Below, piece by piece: positions 32,700 to 42,936 of a DNA stretch of 64,000 nucleotides (positions within the stretch are counted from its first letter, which is position 1; each line of letters opens with the position of its first letter). The notes below the pieces were generated by a model. That model saw only the letters and a program-made list of their open reading frames with translations, was not told the origin of the DNA and did no database searches. The translations under genes and the position numbers were made by a program. This DNA comes from Aedes albopictus (Eukaryota; Arthropoda; Insecta; Diptera; Culicidae), in contig NC_085138.1 in NCBI RefSeq assembly GCF_035046485.1, forward strand, positions 342,934,263-342,998,262. Reading direction: 5' to 3'.

Positions 32700-34916
32700 G
32701 TAAACCGTGTGTTAGGCCCTGCGAGCCGGCCGCAAAAAAACAAGCACCGAAAACATTACCAAAAGAAAACGAACCGAGACCAACGGCAACGACCCCAGCG
32801 AACAAAACGGACTTGCAATTGGAAACTCGGTACGTGGAACTGTCAATTTCATCGGGAGCACCCGCATACTTGCCGGTGTACTGAAGGACCGCCGGTTCGG
32901 CATTGTAGCGCTGAAGGAAGTATGCTGGACAGGATCAACGGTGCGAACGTTTAGTAGTAATCATATCATCTACCAGAGCTGCGGCAATACACGCGAGCTG
33001 GGAAACAGCTTTTATAGTGATGAGCGATATGCAAGAGCGCGTGATCGGTAGGTGCCCGATCAACGAAAGAATGTGCAAATTGGAGGTCAAGGGTCGATTT
33101 TTCAACGTTAGCATAATAAACGTGCACATCCCACATTCCGGAAGCACTGATGAGCCCAAGGACGGATTATACGCGCAGCTCGAACGTAACAAAACACAAC
33201 GTCAAGATCATCATAGGAGACGAAATTTAGACCGACAATTGAAAAGTTCATCGCCCACCAGCTGACGAACGAAAACGGCCTACGACTCATTGATTCCGCC
33301 GTCTCGAAAAATATGGCCATACGTAGCACCTTTTTCCAACACAGCCTCTCTTTTCGTTACACCTGGAGATCACCAGAGCAGACGGAATCGTAACGTGGTC
33401 GTCTGATTGACTGACGGCACTTCTCCGACATTATTGACGTCACGACATTTCGTGGCGCCAACATCGACTCCGACCACTACCTAGTGATGGTCAAACTGCG
33501 CACAAAACTTCCGTCATCTACAATGTACGGTACCGGCGACCGCCACGGTATAACCTAGAGCGACTAAAAGAACCTGATGTCGCCTCAGAATGCACGCAGA
33601 ATCTCGAGTCCGCGTTGCCAGACGAGGGCGAGTTCGATGATGTCCCTCTAAAGGACTGCTGGAGTACAGTGAAAGCAGCTATCAACGACTCAGCCGAGAG
33701 CACCATCGGGTATGTGGAACGGAATCTACGGAACGAATGGTTCGACGAAGTGTGCAGAACAGTTTTGGAGGAAACGAACGCCGTACGGGGTAATGCTACA
33801 GCTAGGTACACAGCAGAACGTGGAATGTTATAAACAGAAGCGGAAGCAGCAAACCCGCCTCTTTCGGGAGAAAAGCGCCGCCTGGCAGAAGCGGAGTGTG
33901 AATAAATGGAACTGCTGTGCCGTTCCCACGAAACACGGACATTCTACCAGAAGCGTCCCGCGATGGCTTCGTGCCGTGAGCCGAAATATGCAGAGATAAA
34001 GACGGGGGTCTCTTGACGGACGGACGTGAGGTGCATTGGCGGAGCAAGCATTTTCTTTTTTCTTACTCACTGTCCTAAACATACACGAGAAAGAGCGGGA
34101 TGAAAGAGGAGGCAAGCTGCCCCCTCTTCTATCTTTGGAGAGTGAGTAAGAGAAAAGAAAATGCTGGCCCCGCCAATGGTGAGGTGTTCGATAGGTGGAA
34201 GCAGCACTTCGATGAGCACCTGAATGGCGTGGAAATCGTAGGCACGGGAGACCACGACAACGAAAGGAACGAGAAGTATGGAAATGAGCCAAGTCACACG
34301 TTGAGTGGTGGTAAGGATGCCATTCACCAGCTCAAAGCCAACAAAGCAGCTAGAATGGATGATATCGCAGCTGAACTCATCAAGATAGACAAAGAAAAGC
34401 TGGCTACCTGTCTGTACCGGCTGGTAGTCAAGATCTGGGAAACCGAACAACTACCGCACAAAGCTATGGAAAATCATGGACGAAAACGGCTCTGACTGTA
34501 CTGATTAAAGCAACGATGAACGGTGTGCAAAACAGCGCAAGAGTTTCGGGTAAACTCTCCAGTTAATTCGAATCTCGCCGTAGACTGCGACAAGGTGACG
34601 GATTCTCATGCCTACCCTTCAACATCGCTCTGGGAGGTGTAAGGCGACAAGCCGGGATCAACAGCCGGGGTACAATTCTCACAAAATCCGGTCAATTTGT
34701 TTTTGTGTGTTTTGCGGACGACATGGACATTATCACCAGAACATTTGGACCGGTGGCAGAACTGCACACCAGCCTGGAACGCGAAGCAGCAAGGTCTGAC
34801 TGTTGATGAAGGCGTCCAAAACAAAGTACATGCTGGCAGGCGGAATCGAACACGATCGGGTCCGTCTAGGTAGTAATGTAACGGTAGACTGGGATACCTT
34901 CGAGATGGTGTCTACT
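32700..34916 (+). pseudogene. RTE-clade (JAM-like) non-LTR retrotransposon relic
   Basis: Broken frames read as an endonuclease: LGTWNCQFHREHPH near 32826, NHIIYQSCGNTRELG near 32960, CKLEVKGRFFNVSIINVHIP at 33077-33136, and an [14 protein letters not shown] end near 33470-33500. A linker (ESTIGYVERNLRNEWFDEVC, about 33698) and RT-like pieces (MDDIAAELIKIDKEKLATCL near 34355, then VLRQGDGFSCLPFNIAL-like text near 34590) follow. Stops and frameshifts are frequent and a hAT MITE interrupts it at 34034. A T-run at 34917 marks where the L1-like element landed. Confidence 0.75.
34034..34178. mobile_element. 145-bp hAT MITE, duplication GTGAGGTG
   Basis: CATTGGCGGAGCAAGCATTT at 34034 and its near inverse ending CCGCCAATG at 34178 are bounded by the exact 8-bp repeat GTGAGGTG (34026-34033, 34179-34186). 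The TIRs continue about 35 bases through TTTCTTACTCAC. Inserted in the RTE relic. Confidence 0.92.
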
Positions 34917-35040
34917 TTTTTTTTTTTTTTTAATATTTATTTATTACTACTCAAAGTACAATACATCTTTTACATGAATATTTTAATGATTTTAATCTTT
35001 TTAATTATAATTTACAGAGTTCAATTATAAATTACAGAGT

Positions 35041-35671
35041 TTAACAAATGTTTAGATATTGTCCAAATACATCCTTCACTTTATTTTTCTGATTCCATCT
35101 AAATTCACGAATACTTTTTTGAAACATAAACAAACTTGTTTTCGGATATTTTTGTATGCAGAAAGAAATACAATGAACTGCTAACCACGATGCTGCTCTC
35201 TGACGAGGACATTTTAAATCGACATTCCAACCCAAAAGGTCCTCCAAATCTCGAAACTGCACTTTTAATCTTCTTTTCAAGACTTGGCATACCCAATCTC
35301 TTATACTTCTTTAGAAGAAATGCATGCTTTAATGCGATGCTCGTTACTATCAACAAAATTGTTCCCACATTCATCACAAAACACATTACCAATGCTACCG
35401 ATACCATATTGTTCTTTTTTAAATTTGTTTGCAATCAAGTCATTTAGTAGTAGAAATAATGTAGACTTATCTTCAGCTAAAAGAAAATTATAACTGAAAA
35501 TTTTCCATCTGGAAGTCCAATTAACTTGTGGGTACAACGTTTGTACGAGTGGAGCATAGCCTTGTAAGTTAATGAAATACCGATAAAGTTTTTTCACAGA
35601 GTCTAGGTTTCTGTCTAGTTGAGGAGTAATTGTAATCCACTCCTTTCCGTTCCTAGTCAATTTGGACAAAT
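35041..35671 (-). pseudogene. C-terminal part of L1-like ORF2 (after SINE)
   Basis: The frame from 35671 reads YKYLSKLTRNGKEWITITPQ and then TSRWKIFSYNFLLAEDKSTL. It reaches a cysteine-histidine motif CDECGNNFVDSNEHRIKAC (near 35350), the C-terminal zinc knuckle expected in L1/Tx1-group ORF2 proteins. A shift just after this motif leaves the last residues in another frame. It is cut from the rest by the SINE at 35684-35973, whose 12-bp duplication shows the two parts were once continuous. Confidence 0.75.
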
Positions 35672-35683
35672 ACTTATAATTCA

Positions 35684-35973
35684 TAGGACATAGGGCCCAT
35701 ATAGCCGAGGCGGTAAACGCACGGGTATTCAGCATGACCATGCTGAGGGTGACGGGTTCGATTCCCGGTCGGTCCAGGATCTTTTCGTAGAGGAAATTTC
35801 CTTGACTTCCTTGGGCATAGAGTATCTTCGTGCCTGCCACACGATATACACATGCAAAATGGTCATTGGCAGAGGAAGCTCTCAGTTAATAACTGTGGAA
35901 GTGCTCATAGAACACTAAGCTGAGAAGCAGGCTTTGTCCCAGTGAGGACGTTACGCCAAGAAGAGAGAGAGAG
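35684..35973 (+). mobile_element. Feilai SINE inserted in L1-like ORF2
   Basis: A full tRNA-like head (TATAGCCGAGGCGGTAAACG, B-box GGTTCGATTCCCGG), body and (GA)n tail. The 12-bp duplication ACTTATAATTCA lies at 35672-35683 and 35974-35985. It is the best-preserved SINE in this window. Confidence 0.95.
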
Positions 35974-35985
35974 ACTTATAATTCA

Positions 35986-36433
35986 GAAAATATTTCTCAC
36001 CCAGTGGGCAATTTTGATCGTTATTTTTTTGTATATTCCAAATGAAAAGCGCCTTGCATTTTTCAGTTGGATCTATTAAGCCTAGACCACCCATATCAGA
36101 ATCAAGATAAAGCTGTCGTCTATCAACTCGAAAGATGCAATTTTTCCAAATAAAATTACCAATCATTGTTTTAATTTTTGCCAAATGTTGATTTTTTGCT
36201 GGATAAATTTGGGCCAAGTACCATAACTTCGACAAGACAAAAGTGTTGATATACCAAACTCTTTCAATTAAACACATATTGCGGAACGATACTTGCCAGA
36301 TTCGGTGTTTCATGTCAGCAATCAGTTTGTCATAATTACAGTCAACAGTATCGTTCCAGGTTGCTTTGAAGGTGATTCCTAGCAACCTTAGATTTTCTGT
36401 TTCTGTGACCTCTGGAAAGGCCCACCACAACAA
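35986..36433 (-). pseudogene. L1-like ORF2, post-RT domain
   Basis: This stretch reads PEVTETENLRLLGITFKATW then MKHRIWQVSFRNMCLIERVW, the usual connection domain after the reverse transcriptase in L1-like ORF2. It is one frame off from the main part (36388-38613), so a single indel near 36400-36430 breaks the protein. It ends at the SINE. Confidence 0.8.
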
Positions 36434-38613
36434 TTATTTATTCTTAGAAATTTTGACTTTTTTAAGTTCAAGCTAATTTTCGAAAATTTTGAGAAGATAG
36501 CCATGATATTTAAAACATTATCAAGCTCTTCTGAATTTCGAAGAAAAATGTTCACATCGTCCGCGAAGGCGATCACTCTCAGGAATTTGTCATACACAAG
36601 TACCCCGAGCACGCTCTGATCAATCATCCGTATTAGTGGTTCCACGTACAAAACAAAAAGCAGCATGCTCAGGGGGCATCCTTGTCTTACAGACGACCTA
36701 ATTTTAATTTCTTGTGTTAGAAATCCATTATATAAAACTCTGGAAGTTGCCTTGCTATATAGACGCTGAATACATTCGATGAGTTTATCTGGAAACCCGA
36801 ATTTGTGTAAAACTTTCCATAAGAAGTTATGGTCCACTTTATCAAAAGCTTTCTCCAAATCAAGGCTTAAGAGCAAGCCTTTAAACCGTTTACTTTCTGC
36901 GGCTTTAGTCATAATCCTACGTACATCTTTCAAGTTTTCAATACAAGATCGTTCCGGGATACATGCGCTTTGCCCTGGACCTACAAGTTTCTCTACACTC
37001 TTTTGCATTCTGTTACAGATTATTTTTGTAAAAAGCTTATAAACAGTGTTCAACAAGCTGATCGGTCGATGATTGTCCAAATTTGTTAAGTTCCCTTTTT
37101 TGGGAATCAACGTGATTATTCCGTCGGTGAATTCTTTGGGTGGTATACTGCTTCCATTTAGATACATATTGAATAATCGGAGCAAATCATCTTTCAAGAT
37201 ATCAAAGTTGCTGAGATAAAACTCGTAGGTTAACCCATCGGGACCCGGGGACTTTTTCTTATTACAAGTGTTCAATGTTCGCAAAAGCTCATCTTCAGAT
37301 ATTTCCTGGATCAAATCATCACCATCATCTACAGAAAGGCTATTCACAATAGAGTTCAACGGATTTTCATATCTATCTAAATTTGGCTCGTCTGTAGAAC
37401 CACTGTACAGCGTTCGAAAGTGATCTTGCACCAAAGAACCTACCTTTGAACTATCAGTTTCTAAAGTATCTCCATTCCTAAATCTCAACCCAAAAACGTT
37501 CTCTCTGTGGATTCCTTTACAAAGGTGGTATATAGTAACCTTTTCGCCCTCCGCAATTGAGTTTGTAGACATTTTGGAGCTCAAGTTTTTCAATCTACTA
37601 TGCTCCAAATCCATAAGCTTGGATTTGATAATGGAAATTTCATCGCTAACATCTTCTCCTTCGGTTTGTCTGTCGAAATACTCAAAAAGTTTGCTCGAAA
37701 GTGTCGCTTTGGAAGATCGGTTGGATTTGTTCAAATGCCAACTTTCTGATTTGTAGAAGCTTTTTGCTTTGGGTTTAAAGGAATAATTCCACCAAGCACT
37801 TAAATCAGTTCCATACAGAGACCTTTGCCTAAGCTTTTCAACTTCTGCACGAAATCTATGTTTTGTTTCATCACAACCCAAAAAACTAGGATTAATCTTC
37901 CAGTATCCCCTACCACGCGGTGCGATTTGCTCTTTCCTTATTCTCAACGTCAGGATCACACAGTGGTGATCATAAAACACCACTGGCAAGGTTCTGCAAC
38001 TGATAACATTGCAAATTAACTCTTTGGAGGCATAAAAACGATCTAAACGTGAAGCTAATTGATTCCTGTGAAAAGTGAAACGATGAACTTTAAGTGACTT
38101 GGCTACATCTTTAAATTGGAAAAGTTCCACCAAATTCTTCAACCCATTTGAGAAGTTTTTGTTCAACCCTAATGAATCATTTGCTTCCAAAATGCAATTA
38201 AAATCCCCGCCTAGCATCGTGTAAGCAGTTCCGGGTTTGTTCAAGTGAACGCTCAGACCCTCGGTAAATAGTTCATCCCTTTCTCGCTTCCTATCACTAC
38301 CTGAGTGCGCGTAGATATTATTTATATAGTTAACCTCATTTACCACTACTGATAAAATTCTACCGGATGGATCGAAAATGAAATCTGAGTAATTAAAGCC
38401 TTTTCTAATAAGAATTGCCGTCCCTTTCCTGTCCACGCTAATATTGACTAAACCATTGTGTGAAGACACGAAGCTTAGGTCATTGTAGCTCACTTCCTGT
38501 AAGAACACAATATCAATATTGTGTTCGTTGATGAACTCTTTTAAAAGACTTTTGTTAGCTGCAGTGTTAGTACTGTTAAGGTTGATTGTTGCTACTGAAC
38601 ACACGAAGTTCAT
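36388..38613 (-). CDS. L1-like ORF2: endonuclease and reverse transcriptase
   Basis: 741 codons open. The N-terminal 230 residues form an apurinic-like endonuclease (NLNSTNTAANKSLL, FLQEVSYND, LGGDFNCIL, SRLDRFYAS, YDHHCVIL) that would nick target DNA. The reverse transcriptase follows at about 430-720: GPDGLTYEFY, IITLIPKKGN, HRPISLLNTVYK, LLLSLDLEKAFDKVDH, SVRQGCPLSMLLFVLYVEPL and the catalytic FADDVNIF. The DEKAF-DPDG-FADD pattern is nearer to L1/Tx1 than to Jockey or RTE. It ends early through a frameshift (see 35986-36433). The start ATG at 38611-38613 lies 26 bases after the ORF1 stop. Confidence 0.88.
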   Translation of the reverse strand: MNFVCSVATINLNSTNTAANKSLLKEFINEHNIDIVFLQEVSYNDLSFVSSHNGLVNISVDRKGTAILIRKGFNYSDFIFDPSGRILSVVVNEVNYINNIYAHSGSDRKRERDELFTEGLSVHLNKPGTAYTMLGGDFNCILEANDSLGLNKNFSNGLKNLVELFQFKDVAKSLKVHRFTFHRNQLASRLDRFYASKELICNVISCRTLPVVFYDHHCVILTLRIRKEQIAPRGRGYWKINPSFLGCDETKHRFRAEVEKLRQRSLYGTDLSAWWNYSFKPKAKSFYKSESWHLNKSNRSSKATLSSKLFEYFDRQTEGEDVSDEISIIKSKLMDLEHSRLKNLSSKMSTNSIAEGEKVTIYHLCKGIHRENVFGLRFRNGDTLETDSSKVGSLVQDHFRTLYSGSTDEPNLDRYENPLNSIVNSLSVDDGDDLIQEISEDELLRTLNTCNKKKSPGPDGLTYEFYLSNFDILKDDLLRLFNMYLNGSSIPPKEFTDGIITLIPKKGNLTNLDNHRPISLLNTVYKLFTKIICNRMQKSVEKLVGPGQSACIPERSCIENLKDVRRIMTKAAESKRFKGLLLSLDLEKAFDKVDHNFLWKVLHKFGFPDKLIECIQRLYSKATSRVLYNGFLTQEIKIRSSVRQGCPLSMLLFVLYVEPLIRMIDQSVLGVLVYDKFLRVIAFADDVNIFLRNSEELDNVLNIMAIFSKFSKISLNLKKSKFLRINNCCGGPFQRSQKQKI

Positions 38614-38639
38614 TTGTTAGTAGTGATGTTAAAGCTAGT

Positions 38640-39609
38640 CTACTTCTCTGTTCTCTCTGTTGTTTTTTTTTTCTTGTTTGTCAGGGATCTCGACCGACGA
38701 GTCTGCGCAACCAGCAGATTGCTGTCGTCAGACGGAACGATAATCTGTTTCCTCGATATGGCATCAGACTCTGATGATTCAGAATCCAAGCGTTTCACCT
38801 CACGTGATCGTTTCTTAGCTCCATTTTCCTCCACGTTCTGCACTGCCACAGCCGCCTTGCTGGGAGTGTATCCTGTCGACGATTCGACCGGCATTGCCAC
38901 GTTCTCCAGACTGGATGTACCAGATGGCTTCTCTGGTTCACCGCCATGTTTGCTTAACACCACCATACCCGGCAAAGGCCCCGGTTGCGCCGAGAGTCCT
39001 TTGACGACGACGCTTGCAAACGATCCCTTTTCCTTGCTTGTACCAGCTGCTCCCAGTTCTCCAGCACTCGCTGGCTCCGTTGAGACCGCCAGTCGGGCGT
39101 TCACACTCTGGCGCTTGGGACAGGCTGCTTTCAGATGGTCCAAAGCACCACACACGAAGCACTTATGCTGCAGTCCCTCATAGTAAACCCTTGCTCTGAT
39201 GCTCTGAATATGGAGTTGAGCCGGAATCTCCGACACGACCTCCATATGAACTCCTCGAATGCCGTTCCATATGGGGAACCCTGTCTCCACTGCATACCGC
39301 TCCCGTACCATCTGGTGGATCGTTCCGTACTTGGCCAAAACTCCAGCAATTTGTTCATCCTTCACTTCCGGGGGCAACCCAAAAATGCGAACGTAACGAA
39401 ACGTCCCATTCGCAAGGCTGACCGATACCTGTACCTTGTCTTCATTAGCGTACTTGAACTCCACGTGTGGGCCCAACTTAATCAGAGCATTCTTCATACG
39501 AGCCTCTGACTGGAAACGGATGAACAAGCTGAAATCCTTCCGATACATAGCACTTAGGTCATTACAGCTCGACGCTTGTTCCTTGAAAAACGCGAACACT
39601 TCGTCATTC
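38640..39609 (-). CDS. L1/Tx1-like ORF1 nucleic-acid-binding protein, 5'-truncated by gap
   Basis: The frame is open from the gap edge to a stop at 38640, at least 323 residues. A central RNA-recognition-like region (YVRIFGLPPEVKDEQIAGVL) is followed by a CCHC zinc knuckle CFVCGALDHLKAACP, then a Ser/Glu/Gly-rich low-complexity region and a basic tail (KKRSREVKRL, RRSRSLTNKKKK). ORF1 proteins of this kind coat the element RNA. No ATG is visible before the gap, so the true start is missing. The domain order is typical of Tx1-group elements. Confidence 0.85.
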
Positions 39610-40109
39610 NNNNNNNNNNNNNNNNNNNNNNNNNNNNNNNNNNNNNNNNNNNNNNNNNNNNNNNNNNNNNNNNNNNNNNNNNNNNNNNNNNNNNNNNNNN
39701 NNNNNNNNNNNNNNNNNNNNNNNNNNNNNNNNNNNNNNNNNNNNNNNNNNNNNNNNNNNNNNNNNNNNNNNNNNNNNNNNNNNNNNNNNNNNNNNNNNNN
39801 NNNNNNNNNNNNNNNNNNNNNNNNNNNNNNNNNNNNNNNNNNNNNNNNNNNNNNNNNNNNNNNNNNNNNNNNNNNNNNNNNNNNNNNNNNNNNNNNNNNN
39901 NNNNNNNNNNNNNNNNNNNNNNNNNNNNNNNNNNNNNNNNNNNNNNNNNNNNNNNNNNNNNNNNNNNNNNNNNNNNNNNNNNNNNNNNNNNNNNNNNNNN
40001 NNNNNNNNNNNNNNNNNNNNNNNNNNNNNNNNNNNNNNNNNNNNNNNNNNNNNNNNNNNNNNNNNNNNNNNNNNNNNNNNNNNNNNNNNNNNNNNNNNNN
40101 NNNNNNNNN
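39610..40109. other. Assembly gap (500 N)
   Basis: Exactly 500 N, the usual placeholder for a gap of unknown size. ORF1 of the L1-like element and the transposase remnant on its other side both run into it. The boundary between them is therefore not visible. Confidence 1.
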
Positions 40110-40765
40110 TGTAGGAAAGCTTGATACTAAGTGATTTACAGAGATTTAACTTGTAATTGTTACTTCTACAGTACTGTTTCGCTTCTTTGTGTTTAGCTTC
40201 TCCGCGCATCGCCCACTGATGTCGGGGTGTACCAGAACAGAGTAAAAATGATGGATAGTGTACTAAATTGTGGTGTTTGGGCTTGAGGCAATCTTTGAAC
40301 AATTTCTGATACTCATTATGATGATCTACAATCACATCTCTCAGTACATCAATCAGGCTCAAACTAACTTCACGAAGCATAAGGATATCGCATATCTTTA
40401 ACAGATTACAAAAATACAACCAAACATTATCGTTTGTTGGTATCTTATCTCCTATAATAAGCGACAAAAATTTCACAAAAGTTTTGACTTCAGAGGCCGT
40501 CATTTTTATCTTGCTCCTCGATAAGTTTATATCTTTTATGTCGTTAGGTATATTGGAAGAATTCAAGTTTCCAAAAACGAACATATTTTTTCGTCTATTC
40601 AGTTCATCTAGTCTAAGGTATTTTTTAACATTAATGAAATAATTGAGGCAATGTCCTAGTCCATATACGCAAACGCCTTCCCATAGATCGTGCATCAAAT
40701 CGAAATAAACATTATACACTATGTGTGTGGTACTTATCCAGTTGACGTCTTGACTAATAATAATA
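40110..40765 (-). pseudogene. DDE-like transposase, MHDLWEGV type (exon, 3' end in gap)
   Basis: The minus-strand frame from an acceptor-like TTATTATTATTAG (about 40752) reads IVYNVYFDLMHDLWEGV, then LKPKHHNLVHYPSFLLCSG and PRHQWAMRGEAKHKEAKQYC. The MHDxxEGV and W-R-EAKHK boxes mark a transposase-like family widespread in insects and sometimes linked to CACTA-type elements. The D and E in these boxes may be catalytic, which is inference. It is open for about 210 residues to the gap. Matching N-terminal pieces lie at 42937-43580 and 43830-43942. Confidence 0.6.
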
Positions 40766-41187
40766 ATTCCAAAAGCTCGGCCTACTTATTGATGTGCTAA
40801 ACTACCACATCTCCTTTTCTTTAACAACAGCATTATAAGTTTGGCGTTAATTAGAAACGTGAAGCCTCAACTTTTGATGTATTCGCGTTTTAGCAGTTTT
40901 TTTTTAGAAATATCCTTCCAAGACAGCAACGCAGTCACTAATAGAATCGCACGGATATTCGATAGCTTGGAGCGTTGAAAACTTCAAACTTACATGGGTG
41001 AGACTTTGAATTCGAAACCGACTATCGTCCGTTAGCCGCAATCTTTAAGCCGATGTCACTTTCTCTCAGTAGCATCGAGAGATGGATGCGTAGACTACAA
41101 CGCTACAACCGTTCGAATTTAGGAATGAACATATGCCCGAAAAGCAAAACGTAGCAGATCTATCTCGTCTCGAGAGATTCGCCTTAC
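40766..41187. other. No gene seen
   Basis: Presumed intron or filler between transposase pieces. No coding frame, tRNA or clear repeat structure. Confidence 0.4.
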
Positions 41188-41690
41188 TCAACGGAAATCT
41201 CCGTTCCTGAGGCAGTCTACCTCAGAGGCAAACTTTGTAATTTTGTCGCCTAACTCAACGGACAGAAGCCGTTCCTGAGGCAGTTCACCTCTAGGGCTGA
41301 ACTTGGTAATGATGTCACCTAACTCAATGGGTTGAATCCGTTCCTGAGGCAGTTCACTATTGAGTTGAACTTCAATATTTTTCGCCTGGCTCAACGGATT
41401 GAATCCGCTCCTGAGGCAGTTTACCTTTAAGGTGAACTTGAAAATTGTTTCGCCTAACTCAACGGATGGAATCCGTTCCTGAGGCAGTTCCTTGCAAAGG
41501 AACTTGAACTTGGTAATGTTGTCGCCTAACTCAATGGATTTAAACCATTCCTGAGGCAGTCCACCTTTGAGGTGAACTTCATTGTTTTTTTCGCCTAACA
41601 CAACGGATTTAATCCGTTCCTGAGGCAGTCCCTTACAAAGGAACTTGTTATTTTGTTTTCGGCATAGGCAACAACTTGTTCGGCTTGATT
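41188..41690 (-). repeat. Seven ~69-bp tandem units encoding LPQER-SVELG peptides
   Basis: GTTCCTGAGGCAG recurs at about 41203, 41270, 41340, 41408, 41477, 41549 and 41616. On the minus strand six of the seven units keep one open frame reading LPQERIxSVELGxxITKF (LPQERIPSVELGETIFKF is one). In the other unit and at the array edge the frame drifts. The units belong to a 314-codon frame (41188-42132) that starts in a palindrome, so a real protein is doubtful. Confidence 0.75.
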
Positions 41691-42040
41691 TTTTTTTCTC
41701 GCAGGATGTTCCATATTTTCGGCACATCAGAAGATTTCCTTCTTGATGGTCAGCTTCACTTGCAGCACTTGCACGTCCTTCAACGGACAACGGATCTCGA
41801 TTGTTTTTCATTATCTGGATCCCCAAAACCGCTGAGATGTCTTGCCAATCACTCCGATAATCGTTTTTTTTTTTTGAAGGTTCAAATAGCAAACGCTGCC
41901 ATCTACTACGGTTCGGATGTATCCATCTCCTGATAGTGTTAGATGATGCAATACTGCTTTGAAGACGTTTGGGGATTCGAGGTATTTGCGTAATTGAAAT
42001 TTGATTGGCATCAAAATACCTGTAACAAAATTTAGCAATC

Positions 42041-42251
42041 GTTAAGGACAAGGTATTTGGAGTACATTGCTGAAAATTTCTAGAGCACCGTTTTTTAGAA
42101 CCGTTGAACGGATTTGGATGAAAATGCATCACGCTAATTGTTCAGTGGTTGTCAACAGCGTGATGCATTTTAATCTAAATCCGTTCAACGGTTCTAAAAA
42201 ACGGTGCTCTAGAAATTTTCAGCAATGTACTCCAAATACCTTGTCCTTAAC
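42041..42251. mobile_element. Foldback MITE with 95-bp arms
   Basis: Arms 42041-42135 and 42157-42251 mirror each other with about two mismatches around a 21-base spacer. They contain TAGAGCACCGTTTTTTAGAA and CCGTTGAACGGATTTGGAT. The target duplication is not resolved. Confidence 0.88.
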
Positions 42252-42936
42252 ACAAGTTTACAAAATAAAACGAAAGTCGTGAACTTCTGTCAACGACCAA
42301 AATTTTTGAAGCACAATTTAGTGCTGATTTCGAAACCGACCTTCAAAAAAATTAAAGTAGAACAGTTTTTGAGATTTAGCTCAATATCGAGTTTTGCAAC
42401 TTTTCAAAATATGTAATTTACTAAAATTCAAATATATTGCGTTTTGTTCAACCAATTTTAAATCTTTTTCCATAAATTAAAAGCTGAATACAATACCATT
42501 CGGTCATCTGAATACAGGTTTTGCGTCAGATTGATGAAATTCAAGATATTGTCGAGTTTTAGGGACGATCTTCTTAAATTTTAGCAAAATTCCCTAATGT
42601 TTTTGAAGAAATGTATTTTTTTCAATGAGAAAAAACCAACTTAAAAATTCTTTCTCGACGTTTATTTGACATATCATATGTAGGCGAGTTACAGTAAAAA
42701 ATTCAGCTCAATCGGAGCATTGGTTACGGAGAATGAGATGTGTGAAGTGAGTGACGTTGCTTAAAAATAGAACAAAAATCGATTTCAAATCATCAACCTT
42801 GTATGGAAAGTCGAAAAATTTTCCGCTCTACTGTATTTTTTTTCCTTCGCGTTTTCGAACTCAGGGTATGATTCTACACCAAAAATGATCATCAGCTTAC
42901 CGAGTTCAAAAATGCTGTAAACTAGTGTAATTAATG
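42252..42936. other. No gene seen
   Basis: AT-rich sequence between the palindrome and the transposase exon. No coding frame or repeat unit. Confidence 0.4.

Larger units (their letters stand above)
34917..39609 (-). mobile_element. L1/Tx1-like non-LTR retrotransposon
   Basis: Read on the minus strand: ORF1 (39609 to 38640), ORF2 (38613 to about 35050), a short 3' region and a poly(A) tail seen as T15 at 34917-34931. The 5' end lies in the assembly gap. A Feilai SINE with its own duplication (35684-35973) splits ORF2. The element landed in the RTE relic. One frameshift near 36400-36430 and the SINE make it inactive as assembled. Confidence 0.85.

Noticed and set aside
35690..35775. Possible tRNA gene
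   Set aside because: Head of the Feilai SINE with a 12-bp target duplication.
39436..40719. Long frames running across 39610-40109
   Set aside because: The middle is 500 N. Only the ends carry sequence, so the joined frames are artefacts.
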